Under the pieces are notes generated by a model that ran no database searches, was not told the DNA's origin, and worked only from the letters and a program-made list of their open reading frames with translations. A DNA stretch of 64,000 nt from Aquabacterium sp. (lineage in GTDB: Bacteria > Pseudomonadota > Gammaproteobacteria > Burkholderiales > Burkholderiaceae_C). The position numbers were made by a program, and so were the translations under genes. Where the stretch lies: assembly GCF_029946005.1 (NCBI RefSeq), contig NZ_JAQSDR010000006.1:338910-402909 (forward strand), given 5' to 3'. Of this stretch, positions 1 through 9,507 are shown one piece after another. Positions within the stretch are counted from its first letter, which is position 1, and each line of letters begins with the position of its first letter.

Positions 1-95
1 TCGATCGCCTTGCTGTCAAAAGCACGGCGGTTCACGCCCACCGACTGGAAGGGCGCGAACAATTCGGGAAACAGGGTGATGACGTCAAAGCGCAC
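1..95 (-). CDS. trmD: tRNA (guanine-37-N1)-methyltransferase TrmD, 5' end only
   Basis: Only the first 31 codons are inside the window. The reading frame opens with GTG at 95-93 and reads MRFDVITLFPELF followed by a stretch ending in VNRRAF, the normal N-terminus of TrmD. This SPOUT-class enzyme uses S-adenosylmethionine to methylate G37 next to the anticodon and prevents frameshifting. The gene follows rimM after 16 bases, in the conserved rpsP-rimM-trmD order, and is presumably co-transcribed with it. The GTG start is inferred from alignment to the family; no ATG lies nearby in frame. The rest of the gene continues to the left of the window. Confidence 0.9.
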   Translation of the reverse strand, partial: MRFDVITLFPELFAPFQSVGVNRRAFDSKAI

Positions 96-111
96 GAACG
101 TGCCGCCTTGT

Positions 112-738
112 TCAGTAGTCCAGACCCCAATCGGCCACGATGCGCCGATCTTGCAGGCTGACGCTGTCGATGTAGGCCCCGACAAAGGGGATCAGGCGCT
201 CGGTATTGGCTTCATCGACGCAACGCAGCACGCTGTGAGCGCCGGTATCGATCAGATCGGCCACGGTGCCCAGGACTTCGTCTTGGCGGTTCACCACGGT
301 CAGGCCCAGGAGGTCGATCCAGTAGAACTCGTCGGAATCAGGCGTGGGGAATGCGGAGCGCGACACGAACACGCGGGCGCCGCGCAAAGTCTCGGCACCA
401 TTGCGATCGGTGATGCCATCGGCGGTGGCGACGATGGTGTCGCCCTGCTCACGGGCATTTTTGATCTTCAGGGTGCGGGGCGCGCTCAGGCGGGCCACGG
501 CCGGAGCCGCAGGCTTGGCACCAGGAGGACGCACGGCCACGCCCGGCTGAACCTCAGCAGGACGCAAAAACCAGCGTTTGGTGCAGAACAGGGCCTGGGG
601 GTCACCCGAAAAAGGCTGGACTTTGAATCCACCCTGGATGCCCCAGGCCTCGCCGATGCGCGCGACTTCTACCGCGTCCTCGGGCCAGGCGACATCATCG
701 TCCAGCCCCAAGGAGGGCACAGTCACGCGATCGTTCAT
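112..738 (-). CDS. rimM: 16S rRNA processing protein RimM
   Basis: A protein of 208 aa that binds ribosomal protein S19 and helps mature the 30S subunit head. It begins with the RimM barrel motif (VEVARIGEAWGIQGGFKV, about residues 20-37). Its C-terminal PRC-barrel part contains EFYWIDLLGLTVV and ends in IPFVGAYIDSV and WGLDY. It is longer than the usual 170-180 aa because of a Pro/Ala-rich insertion at about residues 60-90. A TTG at 747 would add three residues and overlap the rpsP stop; I chose the ATG at 738. It sits between rpsP and trmD in a conserved operon. Confidence 0.93.
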   Translation of the reverse strand: MNDRVTVPSLGLDDDVAWPEDAVEVARIGEAWGIQGGFKVQPFSGDPQALFCTKRWFLRPAEVQPGVAVRPPGAKPAAPAVARLSAPRTLKIKNAREQGDTIVATADGITDRNGAETLRGARVFVSRSAFPTPDSDEFYWIDLLGLTVVNRQDEVLGTVADLIDTGAHSVLRCVDEANTERLIPFVGAYIDSVSLQDRRIVADWGLDY

Positions 739-743
739 GCCAA

Positions 744-1004
744 TCAAGCAGCCGCGACGGCCTTGGTCTTGGCTTCGCGGAACAGGCGTTCCACGGTGGG
801 CGACACTTGTGCGCCGTGGCTCACCCAGTGTTCCACGCGGTCAAAAGCGACGCGCAGCGATTCGGCTTGGCCAGAAGCCACGGGGTTGTAGAAACCCACG
901 CGCTCCAGGAAGCGGCCGTCACGGCGGTTGCGCTTTTCAGCGGCAACGATGTTGAAAAAGGGGCGCTTCTTGGAGCCACCGCGAGCAAGTCGAATCACGA
1001 CCAT
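744..1004 (-). CDS. rpsP: 30S ribosomal protein S16
   Basis: An 86-aa protein starting [17 protein letters not shown], the signature N-terminus of S16, and containing [12 protein letters not shown]. It binds 16S rRNA in the body of the small subunit. It is the first gene of the minus-strand rpsP-rimM-trmD operon. The frame stays open upstream of 1004, but homology begins at the ATG at 1004. The gene ends in an alanine-rich tail typical of betaproteobacterial S16. About 230 bases of non-coding sequence separate it from the divergent membrane protein gene and probably hold its promoter. Confidence 0.96.
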   Translation of the reverse strand: MVVIRLARGGSKKRPFFNIVAAEKRNRRDGRFLERVGFYNPVASGQAESLRVAFDRVEHWVSHGAQVSPTVERLFREAKTKAVAAA

Positions 1005-1184
1005 GATGTGTCCTTCAAATGAATGGGGCGGCTGCCATTCCCGGGAGACACTCGGGGTCCGGCGACCTGTCGGCCGGCTTGGGGCTTTTTGCCTTGGGCC
1101 GACACCTGATCGTTCCAGCACATTTAGATACGCGCCCTGCCTGGCAGCAAACCGCCGGGCAAAACACATGCTGGAAAACCGAGC

Positions 1185-1190
1185 ATTATA
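1185..1190 (-). promoter_or_regulatory. Possible -10 box of the rpsP operon
   Basis: The minus strand reads TATAAT here, in an otherwise GC-rich 228-base gap between rpsP and the divergent TM2-like gene. I see no good -35 hexamer at 16-18 bases, so this is a weak call. If it is real, the rpsP transcript has a leader of about 175 bases. Confidence 0.35.
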
Positions 1191-1232
1191 GTCCGAGCAA
1201 TTCGTTTTGTGCGCATTCAATGGCGCCGCCCC

Positions 1233-1709
1233 ATGAGCAACACCACCGCCAACGTCCAAAATTACAAGTCCAAGACCCTGGCCACCTGGGTCACCCTGAT
1301 CGGCGGGCCGCTGGGATTGCACCGGTTTTACCTCTACGGGTTTGGTGACGTCTGGGGCTGGTTACACCCGATTCCAACCTTGTTGGGCGTGCTGGGCCTT
1401 CAGCGTGTCGAAGAACTGGGCCAGGATGACAAGCTCGCCTGGTTGCTCATTCCCATCCTGGGTTTCATGGTGGCCTACACGATGTTGCAAGCCATCTACT
1501 ACGGGCTGATGGCCGATGAGAAATGGCATGCGCGCTTCAACCCGTCCTTGCGCGCAGACCCGAACGCCCCTGCCAGTGGCTGGGCGGCTGTGATCGGCGT
1601 GGTGCTGGCGCTGCTGCTGGGCGCCACCGTGCTGATGGCCACCATCGCGTTCTCAGGCCAGCGTTACTTCGAGTACCAGGTCGATGAAGCGCTGAAGATC
1701 AGTCAGTGA
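1233..1709 (+). CDS. TM2-like integral membrane protein of unknown function
   Basis: A 158-aa protein. Near the N-terminus it reads [23 protein letters not shown], which resembles the TM2-domain pattern (a helix, then G-x-x-G-x-H-R-F-Y at the turn). Hydrophobic segments follow at about residues 65-90 and 120-145, so it is probably an inner membrane protein with three or four helices. The ATG at 1233 was preferred over an upstream in-frame ATG at 1209 because homology-like sequence starts after it. No enzymatic motif is visible. It is transcribed away from the ribosomal operon and is followed by a PurM-like gene. The true role is unknown. Confidence 0.7.
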   Translation: MSNTTANVQNYKSKTLATWVTLIGGPLGLHRFYLYGFGDVWGWLHPIPTLLGVLGLQRVEELGQDDKLAWLLIPILGFMVAYTMLQAIYYGLMADEKWHARFNPSLRADPNAPASGWAAVIGVVLALLLGATVLMATIAFSGQRYFEYQVDEALKISQ

Positions 1710-1782
1710 CCGGATTGAGTTCATGCCGCAAGTGCAGGCAAGTGCCGGATAATCGCGCTTTTGCCTTTCCCCACGCTGCGCC

Positions 1783-2901
1783 ATGACTGCTGAAAATCCG
1801 TCCACCCCCCTCACCTACGACCAGGCCGGCGTCAATTACGACCTGATCGACCCGCTGAAGGTGGCCGCGCAACGTGCCGCCGCCCAGACCGGCGCGCACC
1901 TGGCCAGCCATGGTTTCAGCGAAGTGGGCGCCTCGCGCGGCGAATCGGCCTACGTGGTCGATGTGGGCCCGATGTACCTGGCCAGCATCGTCGAATGCCT
2001 GGGCACCAAGCCCCTGGTGGCCGACGACATGGCCAAGCTCACCGGCAAAAGCTACTACGACGGCATCGCCCAGGACACCATCGCGATGGCGGTGAACGAC
2101 CTGATCACGGTGGGCGCCACGCCTTTGGTGGTGCAAGCTTACTGGGCCGCAGGCGGCTCGGATTGGTTTGCCGACAAGGTGCGTGCCAATGCCCTGGTGG
2201 CAGGCTGGAAAAAGGCCTGCGACATCTGCAATGTGGCCTGGGGCGGTGGCGAAACGCCCGCACTGGCTGGCATCGTGGCCGATGGCCGGGTCGACCTGGC
2301 CGCGTCCTGCACCGGCATCATCAGCCCCAAGACCCGCCTGTCGGTGGGCGACAAGATGGGCCCCGGCGATACGATCGTGCTGCTGGCTTCCAGCGGCATC
2401 CACGCCAACGGCCTGTCGCTGGCGCGCAAGCTGGCCGAGCGCTTGCCCCAGGGCTACCTGACCGACATCGGCAACGGCGAAAGCTATGGCGAGGCCTTGC
2501 TGGCACCCACCACGCTCTACTCGCCCGTGACCGAGGCCCTGGCCGCCGCAGGCATCAACCCACATTACTGCGCCAACATCACTGGCCACGGCTGGCGCAA
2601 GCTGTTGCGCCACCCCAAGCAACTGACCTACCGCATCACGCAGGTGCCCACCGTGACGCCCGTGCTGGCTTTCATGCAGCGCGAATGCCAGCTGGACGAC
2701 CAAGAGGCCTATGGCACCCTGAACATGGGCGCGGGCTTTGCGTTGTACGTGGCAGCGGGCGATGCCCAACGCGTCGTCGAGATCTCGAAAACGCTGGGCA
2801 TTGAGGCGATCATCGCGGGCCGGGTCGAAGAGGGCCCCAAGCAGGTCGTGATCGAACCCTTGAACGTGGTTTACGGCGCGGATGAGCTGCAACTGCGCTG
2901 A
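1783..2901 (+). CDS. PurM/AIR-synthase family protein, divergent paralogue
   Basis: A 372-aa protein with the overall plan of aminoimidazole ribonucleotide synthase: TYDQAGVNYD at the N-terminus (compare SYKDAGVD), IAMAVNDLITVGATPL (compare MCVNDLVVQGAEPLF), GGGETPALAG (compare GGETAEMPG), ASSGIHANGLSLARK, and LLAPTTLY. The ATP/substrate loop GTDGVGTK of genuine PurM is replaced by ECLGTKPL, and TGGGFWENIPR is replaced by TGHGWRKLLRHP. It may therefore be a paralogue with a different substrate and not the purine-pathway enzyme. It stands alone, with no purine gene beside it. Confidence is high for the family and modest for the function. Confidence 0.75.
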   Translation: MTAENPSTPLTYDQAGVNYDLIDPLKVAAQRAAAQTGAHLASHGFSEVGASRGESAYVVDVGPMYLASIVECLGTKPLVADDMAKLTGKSYYDGIAQDTIAMAVNDLITVGATPLVVQAYWAAGGSDWFADKVRANALVAGWKKACDICNVAWGGGETPALAGIVADGRVDLAASCTGIISPKTRLSVGDKMGPGDTIVLLASSGIHANGLSLARKLAERLPQGYLTDIGNGESYGEALLAPTTLYSPVTEALAAAGINPHYCANITGHGWRKLLRHPKQLTYRITQVPTVTPVLAFMQRECQLDDQEAYGTLNMGAGFALYVAAGDAQRVVEISKTLGIEAIIAGRVEEGPKQVVIEPLNVVYGADELQLR

Positions 2902-3063
2902 TCAGGCCCCCAGCTAAACTGAGGTTTAGGCCCCGGTTTTGTGTGATCAACCTCGTTACCATTTGCCCAACGGATTGTTCAAACGCTGTCCGTTCATGAC
3001 AATAAAGGCATTTGCTCAGGGAACGTCAGGGGTCTCCGCTAGCCGGTTGGAGAAGTTGCAGCC

Positions 3064-3750
3064 GTGCGTGTATTGATCATTGACGACCATCCTCTCTTCC
3101 GAGAGGGTTTGCAGAGTCTGCTGCTCTCGCTGGATGCCAACAACCATGTGGTCCAGGCAGCGAGGGTGGCAGATGCTTGCAAACACCCCACCGATGGATT
3201 TGACCTGATCCTGCTGGACCTGAACCTGCCCGGTCAGACAAGGCTGGACGCCTTGCGCGAAGTGCGCCAATGGTTTGACTGTGCGTCGGTGGTCATCATC
3301 TCTGCCGACGATGAACTGGACACCATCCAGGCTTGCATCCAAGCGGGAGCTTCCGGCTTCATCCCCAAAGACACCGACTCCGACGTGACCATCGAGGCCC
3401 TGCGAATCGTGCTGGCCCAGGGCATATACCTGCCGCCCAAGGCGGTGGCCGCGCCACCCTCCAGTCACGACGCAAGCGCGCAGCCGGGTGCGTCCGTACC
3501 GCCCACGGTCACCTTCAGCGACCGGCAACTGGCCGTGCTTCGCAGCCTGCTGCAAGGCAAGTCCAACAAGATCATCGCCCGCGACATCGGCATCGCCGAA
3601 GGCACGGTCAAGGCGCACCTGTGGGCCGTCTACCAAACGCTGGGCGTGAGCAGCCGTGCCCAGGCCATGTACAAGGCCCATGAATTGGGCCTCATGCGGC
3701 AACTGGACACCTTGCAACGCCCCGCCCCCCGTAAAAAGCGCGACTGGTGA
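3064..3750 (+). CDS. LuxR/NarL-family response regulator
   Basis: A 228-aa regulator. Residues 1-120 are a receiver domain starting MRVLIIDDHPLFREGL, with phosphoacceptor Asp in LILLDLNLPG and the Lys in GFIPKDT. Residues about 150-215 are a LuxR-type helix-turn-helix (FSDRQLAVLRSLLQGKSNK, then EGTVKAHLWAVYQTLGV). The start is GTG at 3064. Its stop overlaps the start of the following histidine kinase, so the two are translationally coupled and form a two-component pair. The target genes are unknown; the broken GMC-hydrolase gene downstream is a candidate. Confidence 0.9.
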   Translation: MRVLIIDDHPLFREGLQSLLLSLDANNHVVQAARVADACKHPTDGFDLILLDLNLPGQTRLDALREVRQWFDCASVVIISADDELDTIQACIQAGASGFIPKDTDSDVTIEALRIVLAQGIYLPPKAVAAPPSSHDASAQPGASVPPTVTFSDRQLAVLRSLLQGKSNKIIARDIGIAEGTVKAHLWAVYQTLGVSSRAQAMYKAHELGLMRQLDTLQRPAPRKKRDW

Positions 3751-5537
3751 TGATGAACGCGGGTGTGCAAACTCCCACCAATGCGCCCCTGAGCCCACCC
3801 CATTCAGCGGTGCACGAGGTGCTCAGCCTGGTGGCCCGCCAGGTAGGCTTGATACCCTGGCCCGTGTTCCTGGTTGCCGCCCTGATCGCGTCCATTGCCA
3901 TGCGCAGCTACCCGGGCTGGCTGGTGAGTGGATGGCTGCTGATGGTTGGGTGCGTGCTGACCCTGCGCTGGCGGCTGTTGACGTTTCCCGCTGATGATGC
4001 CGACGACGAAGCCTTGGCCCCCGAGTTGCGCAAGGCCATCGTTCTGAGTGGTGTCAACGGCCTCACACACGCGATGTGCGTGCTCTTCTTTCCGCTCATG
4101 ACCGAGCTGGAAAGGTCGGTGCTGACCATGCTGCTCGCAGGCTTGTCCAGCGGCGCGGTCGGCAGCACGGCCGGGCACCCCGCGATCTATTCTGCCTATG
4201 CTGGGCCGGTCATGGGCGGACTGGCGTTGGCGTGGCTCATCGTGCCATCCAATGCGCAACAGGGCTGGCTGGGCACCTCGATGTCGGTGCTGATCGTGAT
4301 GTACTTGCTGGTCCTGATGTCACTGGCGCGGGGCAACCACCAATCCCTGCAACGGGCCGTGGGCCTTCGCCAGAAGGCCTTCCAGCTCAACCGTGAACTG
4401 CGTGACGCGTTGGAGGCGGCCGAGCATGCCAACATCGCCAAGACACGCTTCCTGGCCTCGGCCAGCCACGACTTGCGCCAACCACTGCACACCCTGACGC
4501 TGTTCAGCGCCGCCCTGAACACCGAGAATTTGTCCGATCGCGCCCATGAGATCGTGGGCCACATGAACACCGCCATCCGGGCGCTGGGCGAACAACTCTC
4601 AGGCTTGCTCGACCTGTCAAAGCTGGATGCCGGCATCATCCAGACCCAGGCCTGTGCGATGCACCTGGCGCCCTTGCTCAGGCAGCTGCACCACGAGTTC
4701 ACCCCACTGGCCCACAGCAAAGGCCTGCGCCTGGCGCTGACCTGCCCCGAATCGCTCGGCGTTCACTCTGACGGCGTGCACCTCAGCCGGGTGGTGCGCA
4801 ACCTGCTGGACAACGCCATCAAATACTGCGATGCCGGCACGGTCTGGCTGGGCGCCGAAACCTTGCCCGGGCAAGACGGCTTGCCTGGCCGGGTATTGAT
4901 CAAGGTGCGGGACACTGGCCGTGGCATCCCAGCTGAACACCACCGCCAGGTGTTCGAAGAGTTTTTCCAACTCGACAATCCGGAACGCGACCGCACCAAG
5001 GGCCTGGGCCTGGGCCTGTCGATCGTGCAAAGGCTGTCTCAACTGCTGGACATCCGGGTCTCACTGGAATCAGAAATCGGCGTGGGCACCCAGGTGACCT
5101 TGAGCTTGGGCGTGGCCACGTCGGCGCTGCCCCCAAAACCGGCGCATGAAGAGCCGGAAGCCTCCATGCCGATGTGCCACATGCTGGTCATTGACGACGA
5201 GACCGAAGTGCGCGCGGCCATGAAAGCCTTGCTGACCTCGCGAGGTTGCCGCGTCACCCTGGCGGCCAGCACGGACGAGGCCATCCGCCTGATCGCCGAG
5301 GACCCGCCGGACATCGCCCTGGTGGACTTCCGCCTGCGCGCCGAAGAAAACGGCATCAGGGCCATCCGCAAGCTCAGGCAACTGCAGCCCAGCCTGCCCG
5401 CCCTGCTGGTGAGCGGCGACACCGCGCCCGATCGCTTGCGGGAAGCCCAAGAAGAAGGCCTGCTTTTGTTGCACAAACCGGTGTCTGCCGACACCTTGCT
5501 TCAGGCCATTCGGCTGGCGCTTGAGGAAGAAAACTGA
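3747..5537 (+). CDS. Hybrid histidine kinase with C-terminal receiver domain
   Basis: A 596-aa inner membrane kinase. About six hydrophobic segments span residues 25-205. A HisKA domain follows with the phospho-acceptor in ASASHDLRQPLHTL near residue 237. The ATPase domain has NLLDNAIKYC, RDTGRGI and KGLGLGLSIVQRL. The receiver domain (from about residue 475) has VIDDETEVR, the Asp in IALVDFRLRA and the Lys in LLLHKPVS. The GTG start overlaps the response regulator stop; ATGs at 3750 and 3753 are alternatives. It ends 2 bases before the next gene, so one transcript probably covers 3064-9468 and perhaps beyond. The signal is unknown. Confidence 0.9.
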   Translation: MMMNAGVQTPTNAPLSPPHSAVHEVLSLVARQVGLIPWPVFLVAALIASIAMRSYPGWLVSGWLLMVGCVLTLRWRLLTFPADDADDEALAPELRKAIVLSGVNGLTHAMCVLFFPLMTELERSVLTMLLAGLSSGAVGSTAGHPAIYSAYAGPVMGGLALAWLIVPSNAQQGWLGTSMSVLIVMYLLVLMSLARGNHQSLQRAVGLRQKAFQLNRELRDALEAAEHANIAKTRFLASASHDLRQPLHTLTLFSAALNTENLSDRAHEIVGHMNTAIRALGEQLSGLLDLSKLDAGIIQTQACAMHLAPLLRQLHHEFTPLAHSKGLRLALTCPESLGVHSDGVHLSRVVRNLLDNAIKYCDAGTVWLGAETLPGQDGLPGRVLIKVRDTGRGIPAEHHRQVFEEFFQLDNPERDRTKGLGLGLSIVQRLSQLLDIRVSLESEIGVGTQVTLSLGVATSALPPKPAHEEPEASMPMCHMLVIDDETEVRAAMKALLTSRGCRVTLAASTDEAIRLIAEDPPDIALVDFRLRAEENGIRAIRKLRQLQPSLPALLVSGDTAPDRLREAQEEGLLLLHKPVSADTLLQAIRLALEEEN

Positions 5538-5539
5538 CC

Positions 5540-8500
5540 ATGCCCCCAGACGCCGCCGAACATCTTTTTTCCATGGGATTGGAATCACTGATGGCCCGGC
5601 ATGAGGGCATCAGGGTTGAAGGGGCCAAATCCTCGGCGGAACGATTTGACTGCGATGTTCTGATCGTGGGCAGTGGCTATGGCGCCGCCGTGACCGCAGA
5701 TGCCCTGGCCGGCGTGCTCGATGGCCGCACCGGCCAAGCCAGCCGGGTGTGGGTGCTGGAGCGCGGCCAGCACTACGTGCAAGGCAGCTTTCCCGCTCGG
5801 CTGGCCGAACTGCCAGGCCACGTGCGCTTCACCACACCCGACAACACAACAGCGCAAGGGGTGCGCACGGGCCTGTTCGACGTGCGGGTGGGGCCCGATG
5901 TGTGCGCCGTGGTGGCCAACGGCCTGGGTGGCGGCTCGCTGATCAATGCCGGGGTGATGGCCATGCCCGAGCCTCAGGTGTTCGAGCAAGCTGCCTGGCC
6001 GGATGCCTTGCGTCAAGACGCAGCGTTGCTGCGCGAACTGGCACAAGGCTTGTCCACACGGCTGGGCGCACAAACCTGCCCTCCGGACCAGCCAAGACTG
6101 GCCAAGCACGCCGCGCTTGAAGAACTCGCCGGTGCATTGCCCGGGCATGGCGGCACGTTCAAATCGTTGCCCATCACCGTGGACTGGTCAAGCTGCCAAC
6201 GCTGCGGTGACTGCGCCACCGGCTGCAACCACAACGCCAAACGATCGCTGGACAAGACCTTGCTGGCCTCGGCGCGGCGGCGAGGCGCGAGCTTGGTCAC
6301 CGGTGCCAGCGTGCAACGTTTGGAGGCGCTGTCGGGTGGTCGGTGGCGGGTCTGGATCGAACACACCAACCCCTTGCTCGCGGCGCAAACCGACCAGGCG
6401 TTCACCGTTCGGGCCAGGCGGGTGGTGCTGGCCGCGGGCACTTTCGGTTCCACCGAAATCCTCATGCGCTCACGGGCCCACGGGCTGCCAACCTCGGGCC
6501 GCCTGGGCGAGCACTTTTCAAGCAATGGGATGTGCTCGCCGCCGTGTACGGGCAGGCCTCGCCGGTCAATGCGGTGGCCGATGAGCACCAGGCCTCTGGC
6601 GAACGCGAGGTGGGCCCCACCATCACGGCGATGGTCGATCTGCGCCAGGCCAACCTAGCCGGTCAAGCCACGGCGCCCGGCCTGGGCCACGTGGTTCAGG
6701 AGCTGGCCGTGCCCGGGCCCCTCAAGCAGCTTTTCGCAGAGCTGTTCACCACCGCCAAGGCCCTGCACGATCTGGCCCGCTTCGACCTGACCCGCCACCA
6801 GCCACACGACGACGACCCCCTGGTGTTGCGGGAGCAGCAACTCCGGCACACCCAGGTTCTGGCGATCATTGGTCACGACAGTGCCAACGGCCACCTTCGC
6901 CCGCCCGACCTCATCGACTGGAAAGACCCGAGCCGTGGCGAAGGGCTGCTCACCGTGTCCTGGCCAGAGCTGAAGGAAGACCCGCGCCCCGATCAGCAAC
7001 TGGCGGCGCTGCGCCAATGGTGCGAGGCCTCTGACCACCCCCTCGGCCAGGTGCTCCCCATGCCGTTGTGGCAACCCCTGCCCGCCAGCATGCGCGCCTT
7101 GACCGGCGATCAAAAAGGCCCGGCCGTGAGCACCCACCCGCTGGGCGGCTGTGCCATGGGCGCTTCGGGCACCCATGGCGCGGTCAACCACCTGGGTCAG
7201 GTTTTTCAGGGGCAGGGCACCGACGTGCACCCGGACCTCGTCGTGCTAGACGGCTCGATCATCCCCACCTCACTGGGCATCAACCCGGCCTTGACGATCG
7301 CCACCGTGGCTCAACGGGCCATCGATCGGCTTCGCGTTTTGTGGCGACTCACCGACGCAGACCCCACCCCTCCTACCCCCGTGACCGCGCCGCGCGTCTA
7401 CCGTCAGCCATCGACCTTGTACGCCACCGCCGCGCGCCAACGCATCCCCACGACCATTGAAGTCACCGAGCAGCTGCATGCTTGGGTGAACCCCGACGAC
7501 TGGACACACGCCCTATGGCCCGAAGGACACCGCTTGGCTTTGCGGCTGACCTTGCGCTTTCAGCCGGTGGAGGCCCTTGCCCTGCTGAAGCCGAACCCCG
7601 ATGCCCGCACCCTGCGCCTGGACCCGCAGCACAGCCGACTGGAATTTGCCCTGATCAACGGCCAGGAGTCGCGCGTGGGATCGGCTTTCGAACGGGGCGA
7701 GGTGGTGTTGACGGCACCCTTGTCGGGCCAATTGCGCTTCATGTACCGCGAGGCCTCGACAGCCTGGCAGCGCGCCACGCGCGCGGGCTGGGCCTGGCTC
7801 ATCAACCGGGGCCTGCGGGACACCGTGCTTCACCTGTTGGGCCGGGATTCGCCATCTTCATCGTCCGCCCATCTGAGCACGGCTGAACGGCTCCGCGGGC
7901 TGCTTCAACTGGCCACCCGGGCCGGTGAGGTGCGCCGCTTTGACTACAGCTTGCGCACACTCAACGCCACAGCGCAAAGCCAGGCCCCCTGGGTCCTGCA
8001 GCTCCAGCAAGCTTGGCAAGGCCAGGACCTGGCGGGCCACAAACGCCTCACCTATGCACGGCGTGGCAACCCCTGGACACAGCTGATGAGCATGCGCCTG
8101 ACCCAGCACCCGGGGCGCCCCGCCTGGTCCAACGCCGACATCCCGATGCAGGTGAACCTGTCGTACTTCGCAGAGCAAGGCGTGCCTTTGCTGCGATTGC
8201 TGCGCTTTGACACCATGCCCGACGCCCTGGCCGACCTGGGCAGCCTGGCGGCCTGGGTCTCGCGCGTGCTGCTGCACACCCATGTGTGGACCTTCCGCAA
8301 GCCCGACACACCGCCATCGCGCCCGGTCCACCGGCTGCCCGGTCCCATCCCCGACCTCCCAGCGCCGGAGATCATCGACCTGGACGTGGGACCAGCTGCG
8401 GTGCGCATCCGGCTCACACGGTACGCCCGGCACCACAGCCGTCCGGTGCTGATGATCCACGGCTACAGCGCCAGCGGCACCACCTTTGCCCACCCTGCGG

Positions 8501-9468
8501 TGCGCCCCAACCTGGCCGAGACCCTGTGGAAGCAAGGTCATGACGTGTGGATCCTGGACATGCGCACCAGCCCCGGCCTGCCCACGTCGAGCCAGCCCTG
8601 GACCTTCGAGGAAGTTGCCTACAACGACATCCCCGAAGCGGTGGACCACATCGCGCGCGCCACGGGCCACGCCCAGATCGACATCGTGGCCCACTGCATG
8701 GGCTCGGCGATGCTGTGGATGGCTTTGCTCGGCGACCTGCCGACGCAAGCCACACCCACCGATGCCCGGCCCGCCTTGCGCGCCGCCCTCAAGGGCCGCA
8801 TCCGCCGCCTGGTCATCTCGCAGGTTGCCCCCAAGGTGGCTTTCAGCCCCGCCAACGTCATGCGGGCTTACCTGGCCCGCTACCTGCGCCAGTTCATGCC
8901 CCTGGGCCGTTTCGACTTCCGCCCGGAGCACCCTACCCTGGCCGACACCTTGCTGGACCGCCTGCTGGCCTCGCAGACCTACCCCGACGCTGAATTCAGC
9001 ATGGAGAACCCGTTCTGGCCACCCTGGCGTCAAGCCAGCTGGATCGGCACACGGCACCGCATGGACGCGCTGTATGGCCGGGACTTCAATGCCCTGAACC
9101 TGTCGGTGGGCATGCTGGACGCCATTGACGACCACTTCGGCCCCATGAACCTGGCCTCGGTCAGCCAGGCCATCCACTTCGCCCGCTGGCGTTGCCTGAC
9201 CGACCATCAGGGCAACCCCGTCTACGTGACGCCCGCCCGGATGGCCGCCGCGTTCACCTTCCCGTGCCTGTACGTGCATGGCGAGGAAAACGGCCTGTCC
9301 GACATCAGCGGCATGCACTTGTTCCGCGATTTCGTGGACAGCCTGGGGCCGCAATTTTCCGAACGCTTGGTCTGCGCCCCCATTCCTGGCTACGGGCATC
9401 AGGACTGCCTGATCGGAAAGCGGGCCCATCACGACGTTTTTCCACACATCACACGCTTCTTGCAATGA
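5540..9468 (+). pseudogene. GMC oxidoreductase-alpha/beta hydrolase fusion, frameshifted
   Basis: The gene is one long unit split by a one-base deletion. Reading from 5540, the N-terminal half has the FAD motif VGSGYGAAVTADAL, a Cys cluster (CQRCGDCATGC, about residues 217-227) and LAAGTFGSTEIL. The frame is lost at a G run at 6527-6529: EHFSSNG should continue as DVLAAVYGQ. The second frame runs to 9468 and carries the GMC C-terminal STHPLGGCAMG and GINPALTIA. It continues into an alpha/beta hydrolase (MIHGYSASGTTF; elbow AHCMGS with TGC at 8695-8697; GYGHQDC). Intact, it would be about 1,309 aa. The subfamily resembles cholesterol oxidase-like proteins, but the substrate is unknown. A sequencing error is possible. 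Confidence 0.85.
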
Positions 9469-9507
9469 GCAAGCTCAAGGACTTGTTGTCGTCGTTGTGA
9501 TGTTGGT

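Noticed and set aside
1699..2892. A 397-codon minus-strand frame opposite the PurM-like gene
   Set aside because: Shadow frame of a well-supported gene.
2902..2945. CTAAAC-TGAG-GTTTAG hairpin after the PurM-like gene
   Set aside because: Only a 6-bp AT-rich stem, and the T run is short and distant; too weak to call a terminator.
2979..3008. Weak sigma-28-like motif before the first response regulator (TCAAACGC, 11 bases, GACAATAA)
   Set aside because: The -35 half matches poorly and the -10 half lacks the CG core. The downstream genes have no evident motility link.
7858..9465. A 535-codon minus-strand open frame
   Set aside because: It is antisense to the alpha/beta hydrolase half of the fusion gene, and its translation has the shadow-frame composition (Gly/His/Val/Gln).
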